From Candidatus Poribacteria bacterium (GTDB lineage: Bacteria > Poribacteria > WGA-4E > WGA-3G), in the NCBI GenBank assembly GCA_009841255.1, contig VXMD01000017.1:1-37953 (forward strand): a stretch of DNA of 37,953 bases. Reading direction: 5' to 3'. A model generated the notes under the pieces. It ran no database searches and was not told the origin of the DNA. It saw only the letters and a list, made by a program, of their open reading frames with translations. Below are positions 23,795 through 31,534 of the stretch, in pieces. Every line of letters begins with the position of its first letter. Within the stretch, counting starts at the first letter, position 1. The position numbers were made by a program, and so were the translations under genes.

Positions 23795-26134
23795 ATGCGA
23801 GCAACTTTTTCTATTTTTCTTATCTTCCTCATCAGTATCGGTTGCAATACGGATGCACCGCAGCGTGAAGTTAACCCACAATATGCGGCACACTATCAGA
23901 AAGGCATGGACGCGCTGGACATGAATAACTTCACCGAAGCGGAGAAAGCGTTCCAGATGTGTCTGCAGATTGATACTAATGCTCACGACGCACGCATGCA
24001 GCTCGCACGGACCTATGTCAGACAGCAGAAATGGGGGCTTGCCGAAGAGACCCTGCAGGAATTGATAGGGAGGCTTAAGGATATCGGGGTTAGAAACCCC
24101 TCCTACAAGGACCAACTTTCAAAGGCATATCTAACGTTAGCACAGGTTTTCAGCTATCAACAACGTTTTTCTGATTCCACAACTGCCCTCACCAATGCTT
24201 TGGAAGTAAACCCTGACGATACCGAGGCACGCATCAGACTCGGCTATTTTTTAGGTGCGCCGCAACAAATGCTCGTTCCGGATCTCTCAGCCTCCAAACG
24301 ACAGTTTGAACAGGTGCTGGAACTCGAACCGAACAATCTGGAAGCGATGCTCCAACTCGGTTTAGCCGAATTCCGGCTCGGTGAAGCCGATAAAGCCGCT
24401 GAACGGTTTGAAAATATTATCCGAAATTATCGTCGGCATTCGGGCGCGTACTACTATCTCGGCGTCTATCACCTCCGACACGGCGCACCTGAAAAAGCCG
24501 TTGAGAATTTCAAAGAATCCCTCCGTCTTAAACCTCGTGACCCCGAAACTTTGTGGAACTTATGGACGGCATACAGTGAACTTGGCGGCTATCCAGCAGA
24601 CCTACCGGAAGAATTTAAGATTAAGCCGTGGGAGGGGTTTATAACCCCGAATTCTGTAAAAGAGGATTCTCCATTTATTGATGTCGCATCCGATTTAAAA
24701 ATGGACAAAGTCGATGGCGGGCGCGGCAGTGCATGGGGCGACTACGATAATGACGGAGATTTAGACATTGTTGCTGTCGGCACGTATCAGCCACACGCGC
24801 TCTTCCGTAATAACGGCGATGGCACCTTTACGAACACCGCAGATCAAGCAGGCATTGCCGATTCGAGAGGCGGTTGGGGTTCACTCTTCGCAGATTACAA
24901 TAACGACGGTTACCCCGACCTCTATATTACTCGTGGAGGTTGGTCGGGTCCAGCAGAAAACACGCTCTATCATAACAACGGCGATGGTACGTTCACCGAT
25001 ATTACGCACACTGCCGGTGTCGCGGATCCGCAGAGTAGTTTCTGTGCCGCGTGGGCGGATTACGACAACGATGGCTATCTTGATCTCTATATTGCAGACG
25101 GTGTTATCGGTGATGGTGCTGCCAATGTCTTATATCGTAACAACGGTGATGGCACTTTCACGAATACAGCAGCGGTAGCCGGTGTAGCAGATACAGGCAA
25201 CTCCCTTGGAACTGCTTGGGGGGATTACGATAAGGACGGACATATCGACCTGCATATTGTCAACTTCGGACAATCCAATGTGCTTTACCGCAATAACGGT
25301 GATGGTACGTTCACCGATGTCACCCCGACGACCGGCATGAATCTCCCCGTTACGGATCCCTTTGTTACCTTCTTTCTCGATGTAGATAACGATGCGGATC
25401 TGGACATCTTCATCTCAAACTCGGGTTCTTTTCAAGCCTTCATTGCGGGGCAAATCACGGGCACTGCTCCCCACGATGGGGATCGACAGGTGCTTTATCG
25501 CAACAATGGGGACGGCACCTTTACAGATGTCACCCGTGAATCGGGACTCTACCACGCTTTTGGTGCGATGGGCGCGAACTTCGAGGACATTAACAGCGAC
25601 GGTTACCTCGACATCTATCTCGCCACCGGCGCCCCGCAGATGGGACGCCTCGAACGCGACGCACTCTTCCGCAACAACGGCGATGGCACCTTTACAGATG
25701 CGACGGCTGCTCTGGGTTTAGGAAATATCGGAAAAGGACACGGCGTAACTTTCGGTGATGTCGATACGGATGGCGATGTTGATATCTATGTCCCCGTCGG
25801 CGGAGCGTTTATCGGGGATCAGTGGCACAATCTTTTTTATCGCAACAGGGGTACTGGAAACAACTATCTCACCCTGAAACTCGTCGGGGTTAAAAGTAAT
25901 CGAGATGGCATCGGTGCTAAAGTAACCCTGCATATCGGTGATGACGTAATTTATCGGGAAGTCAGTGGTGGATGTGGATTTGGATCAACCAACAGTCTGG
26001 CACTTGAGATCGGGCTTGGGGAACATACAAAAGTCGACACACTTGAGATCGTCTGGCCCTCTGGTCAGGTTGACACACATCGAAACCTGTCCGTCAACCA
26101 GAAATTGGAGGTTATCGAGGGAGCAAGTCTATGA
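23795..26134 (+). CDS. Lipoprotein with TPR repeats, FG-GAP propeller and ASPIC/UnbV domain
   Basis: This protein of about 779 residues starts MRATFSIFLIFLISIGC, a lipoprotein signal with the lipobox Cys at residue 17. TPR repeats fill about residues 25-270 (FTEAEKAFQMCLQIDTNAHD, GEADKAAERFENIIRNYRR). Seven FG-GAP repeats follow (DYDNDGDLDIVA, DYNNDGYPDLYI, DYDNDGYLDLYI, DVDTDGDVDIYV), with NNGDGTFTD strands, ending in an ASPIC/UnbV domain (KSNRDGIGAKVTLHI, EIVWPSGQVDTHRNLSVNQK). Two family D palindromes lie in frame, encoding IGVRNPS and WEGFITPN. It combines both architectures of its two upstream neighbours. The start ATG 23795 is preceded by a repeat-borne AAGG. It overlaps pncB by 4 bp. 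Confidence 0.87.
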   Translation: MRATFSIFLIFLISIGCNTDAPQREVNPQYAAHYQKGMDALDMNNFTEAEKAFQMCLQIDTNAHDARMQLARTYVRQQKWGLAEETLQELIGRLKDIGVRNPSYKDQLSKAYLTLAQVFSYQQRFSDSTTALTNALEVNPDDTEARIRLGYFLGAPQQMLVPDLSASKRQFEQVLELEPNNLEAMLQLGLAEFRLGEADKAAERFENIIRNYRRHSGAYYYLGVYHLRHGAPEKAVENFKESLRLKPRDPETLWNLWTAYSELGGYPADLPEEFKIKPWEGFITPNSVKEDSPFIDVASDLKMDKVDGGRGSAWGDYDNDGDLDIVAVGTYQPHALFRNNGDGTFTNTADQAGIADSRGGWGSLFADYNNDGYPDLYITRGGWSGPAENTLYHNNGDGTFTDITHTAGVADPQSSFCAAWADYDNDGYLDLYIADGVIGDGAANVLYRNNGDGTFTNTAAVAGVADTGNSLGTAWGDYDKDGHIDLHIVNFGQSNVLYRNNGDGTFTDVTPTTGMNLPVTDPFVTFFLDVDNDADLDIFISNSGSFQAFIAGQITGTAPHDGDRQVLYRNNGDGTFTDVTRESGLYHAFGAMGANFEDINSDGYLDIYLATGAPQMGRLERDALFRNNGDGTFTDATAALGLGNIGKGHGVTFGDVDTDGDVDIYVPVGGAFIGDQWHNLFYRNRGTGNNYLTLKLVGVKSNRDGIGAKVTLHIGDDVIYREVSGGCGFGSTNSLALEIGLGEHTKVDTLEIVWPSGQVDTHRNLSVNQKLEVIEGASL
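24084..24103 (+). repeat. Repeat family D palindrome inside coding sequence, copy 1
   Basis: TCGGGGTTAGAAACCCCTCC, in frame, encodes part of DIGVRNPSY between two TPR helices of the lipoprotein. Matches the consensus of copies at 24631, 36376 and 36411. Confidence 0.78.
24631..24650 (-). repeat. Repeat family D palindrome inside coding sequence, copy 2 (inverted)
   Basis: GGAGGGGTTTATAACCCCGA is the reverse complement of the family D consensus. In frame it encodes WEGFITPN in the linker between the TPR region and the FG-GAP propeller. Confidence 0.78.
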
Positions 26135-27534
26135 GTGAGCGTATATGCAATTTACCCAAGTCTGCTTTGCTCACAGAAGATAATATGGCACTCTTCGTTG
26201 ACTATTATCAACTCACGATGGGGCAAGCAGATTTCAAGGTCCAGAACGACAAGCCCTCGGTATCAGATGGCACGGCAAATTACTATGTTCGAGAAGTCCC
26301 GCAGGGACAATATCTTATAGCGGCTGGATTGGAACAAGTTATCCACTACGTCTTAAATTTACGGTTCACCGATGCTGCGCTCGATTGGTTGGCACAACGC
26401 GGCGATCTGAGTGCTGACTATCTCGCCTCTCTTCAGGACTTCCGCTTTGATGGCTCAATTTTCGCTGTCCCTGAAGGTACGCTTGTCTTTCCCAATGAAC
26501 CTATTATCAATGTCACGGGTCGCTCCAGAGATGTCCAACTTTTTGAGACTTATCTGCTTTGTGTTATGAACTTTCAGACCCTGATTGCCACGAAGGCCTC
26601 ACGGATCGTAGAATCTGCAAGAGGCAGACCCGTATTCGACTTCGGTGCGAGGCGCGCGCACGGAAGAGATGCTGGGATTCTCGCGGCTCGTGCTTCCTTC
26701 ATCGGTGGCGCGAGTGGGACCTCGTTAGTGCTTGCCGGACACTCTTTCGATATACCTTACGTCGGCACGATGGCACATAAGTTCATTTCCGAACGTCCTA
26801 CCGAGTTAGACGCCTTCCGCGATTACGCTACCGCCTTTCCGAACAGCACAACGCTTCTGATTGATACGTACGATACACTTCAGGGGGCGCGAAATGCTTG
26901 CATTGTCGCAAAGGAGATGGAGGCACGTGGGGCACGATTGCGCGCCGTCCGGTTGGACAGCGGCAACATTTTAACGCTCAGTCAAGAGGTCCGGCGTATC
27001 CTTAATGCCGAAGGGCTCGATTATGTCCAAATTATCGCAAGCCATGAACTTGATGAATTTCAGATAGACAGGTTGCTCAAAAATGGGGCACCGATTGATA
27101 GTTTCGGGGTCGGCACACGGCTCGCGACGGGAGCGAACTTCAATCCACTCACGGATAAAGGCTCTACGTCCGCCCTCGGTGGCGTTTACAAATTAGTTGA
27201 GAGTGATGGCAAACCCGTTGGAAAACAATCACTGGATGAACCGTCCAAAGCAACTATACCCGGCAGAAAGCAGATTTATCGTGTCACCGATACTGATGGC
27301 GATTATGTCAAGGATTGTGTGACACTTTGGGATGAACCAATCTCCGAGGGACAGCCGCTCCTTATTCCGATTATCCAAAACGGGGAACTGGTATATGATT
27401 TTCCGAATCTGCGCGATATCCGGACACAAACAACCGTAGAACTCAAAAGATTACCGGATTCTCATAAAGGTTTGACAGAAGCCGAACCGTATCTTGTGGA
27501 ATTACATCCGACGTTAAAGAATTTATTTTTTTAA
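26131..27534 (+). CDS. pncB: Nicotinate phosphoribosyltransferase
   Basis: This 467-residue enzyme makes nicotinate mononucleotide from nicotinate and PRPP in the NAD salvage pathway. Visible motifs: MALFVDYYQLTMGQADF at the N-terminus, FDFGARRAHGRDAG, GTSLVLAGHSFDIPYVGTMA, IDTYDTLQGA, RAVRLDSGNI, SHELDEFQI and SFGVGTRLATG. The start overlaps the previous stop by ATGA, so it is translationally coupled to an unrelated lipoprotein gene, which is an odd pairing. Confidence 0.94.
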   Translation: MSERICNLPKSALLTEDNMALFVDYYQLTMGQADFKVQNDKPSVSDGTANYYVREVPQGQYLIAAGLEQVIHYVLNLRFTDAALDWLAQRGDLSADYLASLQDFRFDGSIFAVPEGTLVFPNEPIINVTGRSRDVQLFETYLLCVMNFQTLIATKASRIVESARGRPVFDFGARRAHGRDAGILAARASFIGGASGTSLVLAGHSFDIPYVGTMAHKFISERPTELDAFRDYATAFPNSTTLLIDTYDTLQGARNACIVAKEMEARGARLRAVRLDSGNILTLSQEVRRILNAEGLDYVQIIASHELDEFQIDRLLKNGAPIDSFGVGTRLATGANFNPLTDKGSTSALGGVYKLVESDGKPVGKQSLDEPSKATIPGRKQIYRVTDTDGDYVKDCVTLWDEPISEGQPLLIPIIQNGELVYDFPNLRDIRTQTTVELKRLPDSHKGLTEAEPYLVELHPTLKNLFF

Positions 27535-27593
27535 CTTTCCTTGCGGAGTGATTCGCGGGTCTGGGAATTTGAATTGGGTTCGGGGATATCCGT

Positions 27594-27683
27594 CTGCGTG
27601 TTTTTGCAAACGCTGAAATCCAATGCGGAGAAAGTCTTTGTTTGGGGTCTTTTTGCTTGGGTATTTCTGCGTATTGTTGCAGG
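27594..27683 (+). repeat. Repeat family F, 90-nt copy
   Basis: Second copy of the repeat at 23347-23446, 60 bp after the pncB stop. Both copies follow a gene ending in TTTTAA with a CCTTGCGGAG block. The 191-bp gap (27535-27725) holds nothing else that I recognise. Confidence 0.85.
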
Positions 27684-27725
27684 TTATGTTTTTGGAGGTT
27701 ACGAAAGACAGAAAGCAGCTGCCTG

Positions 27726-29816
27726 CTATTGATTGGATTCCGCTTTTTCTGTTGCAAGACGTTTACGGTTTTCTTTGATGAACTGCATCACCGTATTTGA
27801 ATCAGCGGCAACCTGTAGATTCCCGAGGACACTTGCTTCTTCTATGAGCGTCGTCATTTGCACAGGGTTGTCCGTGAGTAGATCTTCCGCCCTTTTGTAA
27901 TAGTAAGCGGCTTGGGCGTTTTCATTGCGATTTTCACAGATAGCCGCGAGGTAGACGTAAGCAGCAGCGAGACGTGGGGACTGCGTTCGGTTTTGAATGA
28001 ATTCCTCAAAAGCGAAACGCGCCTCGTTGTAACGCCTGTCTTCGTAATGGACACGTCCGATTCGAAACTGTGCTCTATCGGCGAAACTGTCCTTATAGCC
28101 TCCTGCGATGTAGCGATCCCGTTCTGGATATCCGATCGTGGTTTCGTAGGCTTGCAGCGCCTCGTTGTAACGGTGAAGTCCTCTGTAAAGCTCGCCCAAC
28201 TGAAAATTTGCCATCATCGCTTGCAAAGTGTTCGGATGCGTTTCAATAACCTTTTTGTAAGCGTGAATCGCTTCGTTAGGCGTGGAGAGTCGCTCAGCGT
28301 AGATGCGTCCACTGCGATAGAGTGCTTCGGCGGCATGCGTTAACTCGGCGTGGTATTTCAATACTTCTTGATATGCCTCAATTGCCTTTGGATAGTCCTG
28401 TAGCGGCTTCCGTTCATAGATGGTCCCGATTTGCAACCGCGCACGTGCCGCCTCTATAGGTGCCAAGTTTTGGTCTTGGAGTTTCTCACGCAGGTTTTCG
28501 ATGGCTGTAAGTTGCTGAAGTCTCGGAAGTCGTTCCACTGCCTGCTCTGCTTGAGGAGTATAGGGGGATGTGGCAATCAGATGCCGGGCGATACTTAAGG
28601 CTTCAGAAAAATCTCGATCTGCACTCGCCTTGTTCAATCGTTCTAATTCCACCTCTGACATCTGTGCTGCGAGTTCCTCTATTTTCTTCTCAATCTGTGC
28701 CTTCACCTCAGACACGCTTTTGTCATGCATTGAGATCTGTCCTAAATATCCCGGATCGAGTTGCGGCAGATAAGCATGATGGAACGTTTCAAAAGCCTCT
28801 ATCGCTTTCGGATAGTTTAAAATTTTCTCATAACAAACGCCTGTCCAATAGAGAACAGCATGCATATTCCAGAAGTTCGGGTATCTCTGTTTCAATTTCT
28901 CAAAGACGGGGATTGCCAATGAATACTTCTCGGCTATACGATGGATATTTGCCATTTGAAAGAGTGCTTCCGCAGCGAAATTGCTGGTCGGGTAATCTTC
29001 AACGACTTTTCTGTAGGTCGCCATTGCTAAAGCCGATTGGTTCAGAACGGTATGCCGTAAATACGCGATGCGCCATCTCGCTTCTGGTGCCATTATCGCA
29101 TTCGGATGTGCTTCAAGAAGTGAACTATACTTTTCTATTGCCTTTTCAGGCTGGTTAAGTTGGGAATGATTTCGATAGAGTTCAGCGATCTGAAATTGAG
29201 CGATAGCGGCAAGGGGTGTCCCTTTGTACTGGATCGAGATACGTTGTTGTTCTCGTAAGTCAGCGAGTGCGTTGTTGATATCACGTATCTTCTGCAAGCC
29301 CGTTTTATGCACGAAATGTGAGGCAGGGGCGAGTTTAATCAATCTATCGTAGGTTTGGATAGCATCCTGGTAATTGCCCATGCGGCTATGGACATCCCCT
29401 TTTTTGATAATGGCGAGGAAGAGTTCCTCGGCAGCAAGCCCGCTTTTCTCGAGCTTTAGAATTTTATCGTAAGCTTGGATCGCCCTGTTGTACTGATGCG
29501 TATAGTTATAGTGGATTTCGCCAATCTGATAGTAGCACCAACTTTTCACAGCAATGTCTTTGGCAGATTCCGCAAGCGCTTCGAGTTTATTATTGGCTTC
29601 CGTGTAGCGCCCTGCATCAATTAAGACGTGTACCTCTTCAAAGTGCGCGTAAGCAAAGGGACAGCAGAGAACAATCAGCAGCACGAGTGAGAGATCTCTA
29701 ACTATGCCCCCTGCGACTGCCTTCCATTGGCGCAAGCCGCGTGTGGGCTTGCGGGACAATACTGGCAGGTTTTCGGTGAAGTCGCCACTGGGTTTGGTAA
29801 TTTTAAGCGTTATCAT
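27726..29816 (-). CDS. Large exported TPR-repeat protein
   Basis: This protein of up to 696 residues is built almost entirely of TPR/Sel1-like helices (YTEANNKLEALAESAKDIAV, YQDAIQTYDRLIKLAPASHF, YPKAIEAYQEVLKYHAELTH, YNEARFAFEEF), with a coiled segment near the middle (VSEVKAQIEKKIEELAAQM). A signal peptide is evident: DLSLVLLIVLCCPFAYA. The start is unclear: the ATG at 29816 adds about 40 residues before the signal, and that stretch contains the family B stem-loop at 29731-29760. No internal ATG lies near the signal, so the repeat may have altered the original start. It follows the sigma/anti-sigma pair on the same strand and probably shares their transcript. Confidence 0.82.
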   Translation of the reverse strand: MITLKITKPSGDFTENLPVLSRKPTRGLRQWKAVAGGIVRDLSLVLLIVLCCPFAYAHFEEVHVLIDAGRYTEANNKLEALAESAKDIAVKSWCYYQIGEIHYNYTHQYNRAIQAYDKILKLEKSGLAAEELFLAIIKKGDVHSRMGNYQDAIQTYDRLIKLAPASHFVHKTGLQKIRDINNALADLREQQRISIQYKGTPLAAIAQFQIAELYRNHSQLNQPEKAIEKYSSLLEAHPNAIMAPEARWRIAYLRHTVLNQSALAMATYRKVVEDYPTSNFAAEALFQMANIHRIAEKYSLAIPVFEKLKQRYPNFWNMHAVLYWTGVCYEKILNYPKAIEAFETFHHAYLPQLDPGYLGQISMHDKSVSEVKAQIEKKIEELAAQMSEVELERLNKASADRDFSEALSIARHLIATSPYTPQAEQAVERLPRLQQLTAIENLREKLQDQNLAPIEAARARLQIGTIYERKPLQDYPKAIEAYQEVLKYHAELTHAAEALYRSGRIYAERLSTPNEAIHAYKKVIETHPNTLQAMMANFQLGELYRGLHRYNEALQAYETTIGYPERDRYIAGGYKDSFADRAQFRIGRVHYEDRRYNEARFAFEEFIQNRTQSPRLAAAYVYLAAICENRNENAQAAYYYKRAEDLLTDNPVQMTTLIEEASVLGNLQVAADSNTVMQFIKENRKRLATEKAESNQ
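29731..29760 (+). repeat. Repeat family B stem-loop inside the TPR-protein frame
   Basis: CGCAAGCC, loop GCGTGTG, GGCTTGCG, GGACAAT, all consensus. In the minus-strand frame it encodes LSRKPTRGLRQ, upstream of the signal peptide. A second consensus copy lies 94 bp away at 29825. Confidence 0.85.
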
Positions 29817-29824
29817 TTTGCTGG

Positions 29825-29854
29825 CGCAAGCCGCGTGTGGGCTTGCGGGACAAT
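29825..29854 (+). repeat. Repeat family B stem-loop upstream of the TPR gene
   Basis: An identical 30-nt copy to 29731-29760, in the gap between the anti-sigma gene and the TPR gene. Two consensus copies this close form a direct repeat that could recombine. Confidence 0.85.
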
Positions 29855-29893
29855 ATTTGCTAAATGTGCGTGAGTCGTATCCTTGCGATTCCG

Positions 29894-30514
29894 CTATGGC
29901 GTATTCAAGGTTTCAGATTGAAGGTCCTGAAGATGGGCATCCGCGACCTTCATCCAATTGGTCCCTTGTGCCTGTTCTTTCATGCGTTGGAGCTGGCTTT
30001 CTGTTTCCCATGCATCATTTCGGAGATGATGTGCAATCATCACCTCGTCTAAATTTCGTTGGATGTCTTGTTGGCGATACTGCTCAATTCGGGCGACAGC
30101 GGATTGCGTGTCAGGCAATAGCACCTCGGGTTCTGGTGGAAATAGGTCTCCCCATAGGAGTGCGATTGTAATCAAAGCAACAGCAATAGTACTCGCGGCA
30201 GCGGTTCTTTGCCACCGGAAGAGAGATCCAAAGTTAGCAAGGTACGCACGGACCCGCGAAAGCAGCGTTTGCTCGTGTGCTGCGGCGAGACGTTTGTACA
30301 CATTCATTTCAATATCTTGTAAAGCGAGTTCGGGCACGCGCAATTCGGCTTGCGCCTTGTCTGTCAACTGTAGGACAGTGCGAAAAGATTGAACCGCTTC
30401 GGTACAGTCTGCGCAGTTCTTAAGGTGTTCTTCAAAGGGCTCTTCTTCTTCTGGTAACAGAAGTTTAGAAGCATACTCGATCGCTTGCCCTTCGGATTTT
30501 ATACATCTAGGCAT
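29894..30514 (-). CDS. Zinc-finger anti-sigma factor, membrane-anchored
   Basis: This 206-residue protein has a zf-HC2 anti-sigma domain at the N-terminus (H30-x3-C34-x2-C37 in EEHLKNCADCTEAV), a predicted transmembrane helix around 105-121 (STIAVALITIALLW), and an extracytoplasmic tail with QQDIQRNLDEVMIAHHLRN. It should hold the sigma factor encoded 20 bp upstream at the membrane until a signal releases it. The N-terminal Cys4 is not part of the usual motif. Nothing in the window indicates a protease or sensor partner. Confidence 0.88.
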   Translation of the reverse strand: MPRCIKSEGQAIEYASKLLLPEEEEPFEEHLKNCADCTEAVQSFRTVLQLTDKAQAELRVPELALQDIEMNVYKRLAAAHEQTLLSRVRAYLANFGSLFRWQRTAAASTIAVALITIALLWGDLFPPEPEVLLPDTQSAVARIEQYRQQDIQRNLDEVMIAHHLRNDAWETESQLQRMKEQAQGTNWMKVADAHLQDLQSETLNTP

Positions 30515-30534
30515 AATAAGTACTTCTCCTTTCG

Positions 30535-31116
30535 TTAGATTTCATTATTTTCCCAGAGGGGTCGCAACAGTGTTTGCAGACGTTTTACTGCACGGTGAAG
30601 GTGAATTTTCACGGTCCCTTCCGCCATATCCAGCGTTTCAGCAACCTCTCTAAGTTGTAAGCCTTCATATCGACTTAACATAAAGACCGCTTTCTGTTTA
30701 GGAGAGAGCTGATCGACCGCCTCACGTATGATACGTCCGCGTTCTTGCTCTTCTACTTGCTGAACAGGGTCGCTGTGGAGATCGGTAGCAACGAGGTTCG
30801 CTTCAGGGATTTCCATGTCCTCCAAAGCATAAACAGGATGCCGCGCTTTCGTACGGTGATAGTCAATAGCGAGATTGGACGCAATCTTATAGAGCCATGT
30901 TGAAAATTTGGCTTTCGGTTGCCAATTCTCAAGGGCGCGGTACGCCTTAAAGAACACTTCGATGGTGATATCCTCAGCATCCTCATAATTTCTGACTGAG
31001 CGCAGAAGGTACGAGAAAATTTTGGCTTTATAGCGTTTCATCAACTCATCAAAAGCATTTTGTCGACCGGATTGAAACTGAGCAACTAACATTTCATCGT
31101 CAATCAATTTGTCCAT
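30535..31116 (-). CDS. ECF (RpoE-type) sigma factor
   Basis: This protein of about 193 residues has sigma region 2 (QNAFDELMKRYKAKIFSYLL, RNYEDAEDITIEVFFKAYRA, KFSTWLYKIASNLAIDYHR) and region 4 (LSPKQKAVFMLSRYEGLQLR, EVAETLDMAEGTVKIHLHRA). It directs RNA polymerase to promoters of its regulon and is probably controlled by the adjacent anti-sigma factor. The start is ATG 31116; a TTG three codons earlier (31125) is possible but less likely. A sigma-70-like promoter on the minus strand lies about 100 bp upstream. Confidence 0.92.
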   Translation of the reverse strand: MDKLIDDEMLVAQFQSGRQNAFDELMKRYKAKIFSYLLRSVRNYEDAEDITIEVFFKAYRALENWQPKAKFSTWLYKIASNLAIDYHRTKARHPVYALEDMEIPEANLVATDLHSDPVQQVEEQERGRIIREAVDQLSPKQKAVFMLSRYEGLQLREVAETLDMAEGTVKIHLHRAVKRLQTLLRPLWENNEI

Positions 31117-31218
31117 GATTCCCAACTATTGATTATCGGTTGGAAATTTTGTCCTACCCGAAGCAAGAGGTGGACGATAATGTGCTAAATGCTTACTTAA
31201 ACGGAGACGATTTAAATA

Positions 31219-31247
31219 AGTTTACAAAATTTGTCATCGATTGTCAA
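31219..31247 (-). promoter_or_regulatory. Sigma-70-type promoter for the ECF sigma operon
   Basis: On the minus strand TTGACA (31247-31242) and TAAACT (31224-31219) are 17 bp apart, about 95-100 bp before the sigma factor ATG. An ECF-type autoregulated promoter was not obvious. Confidence 0.5.
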
Positions 31248-31363
31248 GAATCTTCGGACAGGACTGTCGGTTATCGGTAAGAAGTTCTCGTTTAACAAGG
31301 GAAATCCGCAGAAACACCAAGCAAAGACACTAAACAAAAACATCCTCTCGTGCCTGACTGCGA

Positions 31364-31393
31364 CGCAAGCCGCGTGTGGGCTTGTGGGACAAT
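31364..31393 (+). repeat. Repeat family B stem-loop with a G-T pair
   Basis: CGCAAGCC, loop GCGTGTG, GGCTTGTG, GGACAAT. The single change in the right arm leaves a G-U wobble, so the RNA stem would still form. Confidence 0.8.
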
Positions 31394-31534
31394 GCTGATA
31401 ACTGAAAACTATTAAAACACTTGATTTTCACCTGCTGTTAGGATAAAATAAATCTTCGTAGGGCAAACGCAATGAACTTGATTTGTAGGACGCCGTCTGC
31501 GCATCGGTGTCCTATGCTAATGGAGGTACTTTTT

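Larger units (their letters stand above)
31117..31534. other. 418-bp divergent intergenic region
   Basis: It contains a minus-strand promoter (31219-31247), a family B stem-loop (31364-31393) and a stretch near 31300-31340 (CGCAGAAACACCAAGCAAAG) that resembles the reverse complement of repeat family F. No gene is seen. It separates the ECF sigma factor from the DUF3500 gene. Confidence 0.55.

Noticed and set aside
20280-25760. Regularly repeated DNA (variants of AACAACGGTGATGGTAC) that looks array-like
   Set aside because: These are codons for repeated FG-GAP motifs within two reading frames, with irregular spacing and no unique spacers, so not a CRISPR array.
31472-31534. ATG start for the DUF3500 gene 63 bp upstream
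   Set aside because: The GTG at 31535 has an excellent GGAGG site at ideal spacing, and the extra residues are unlike the family.
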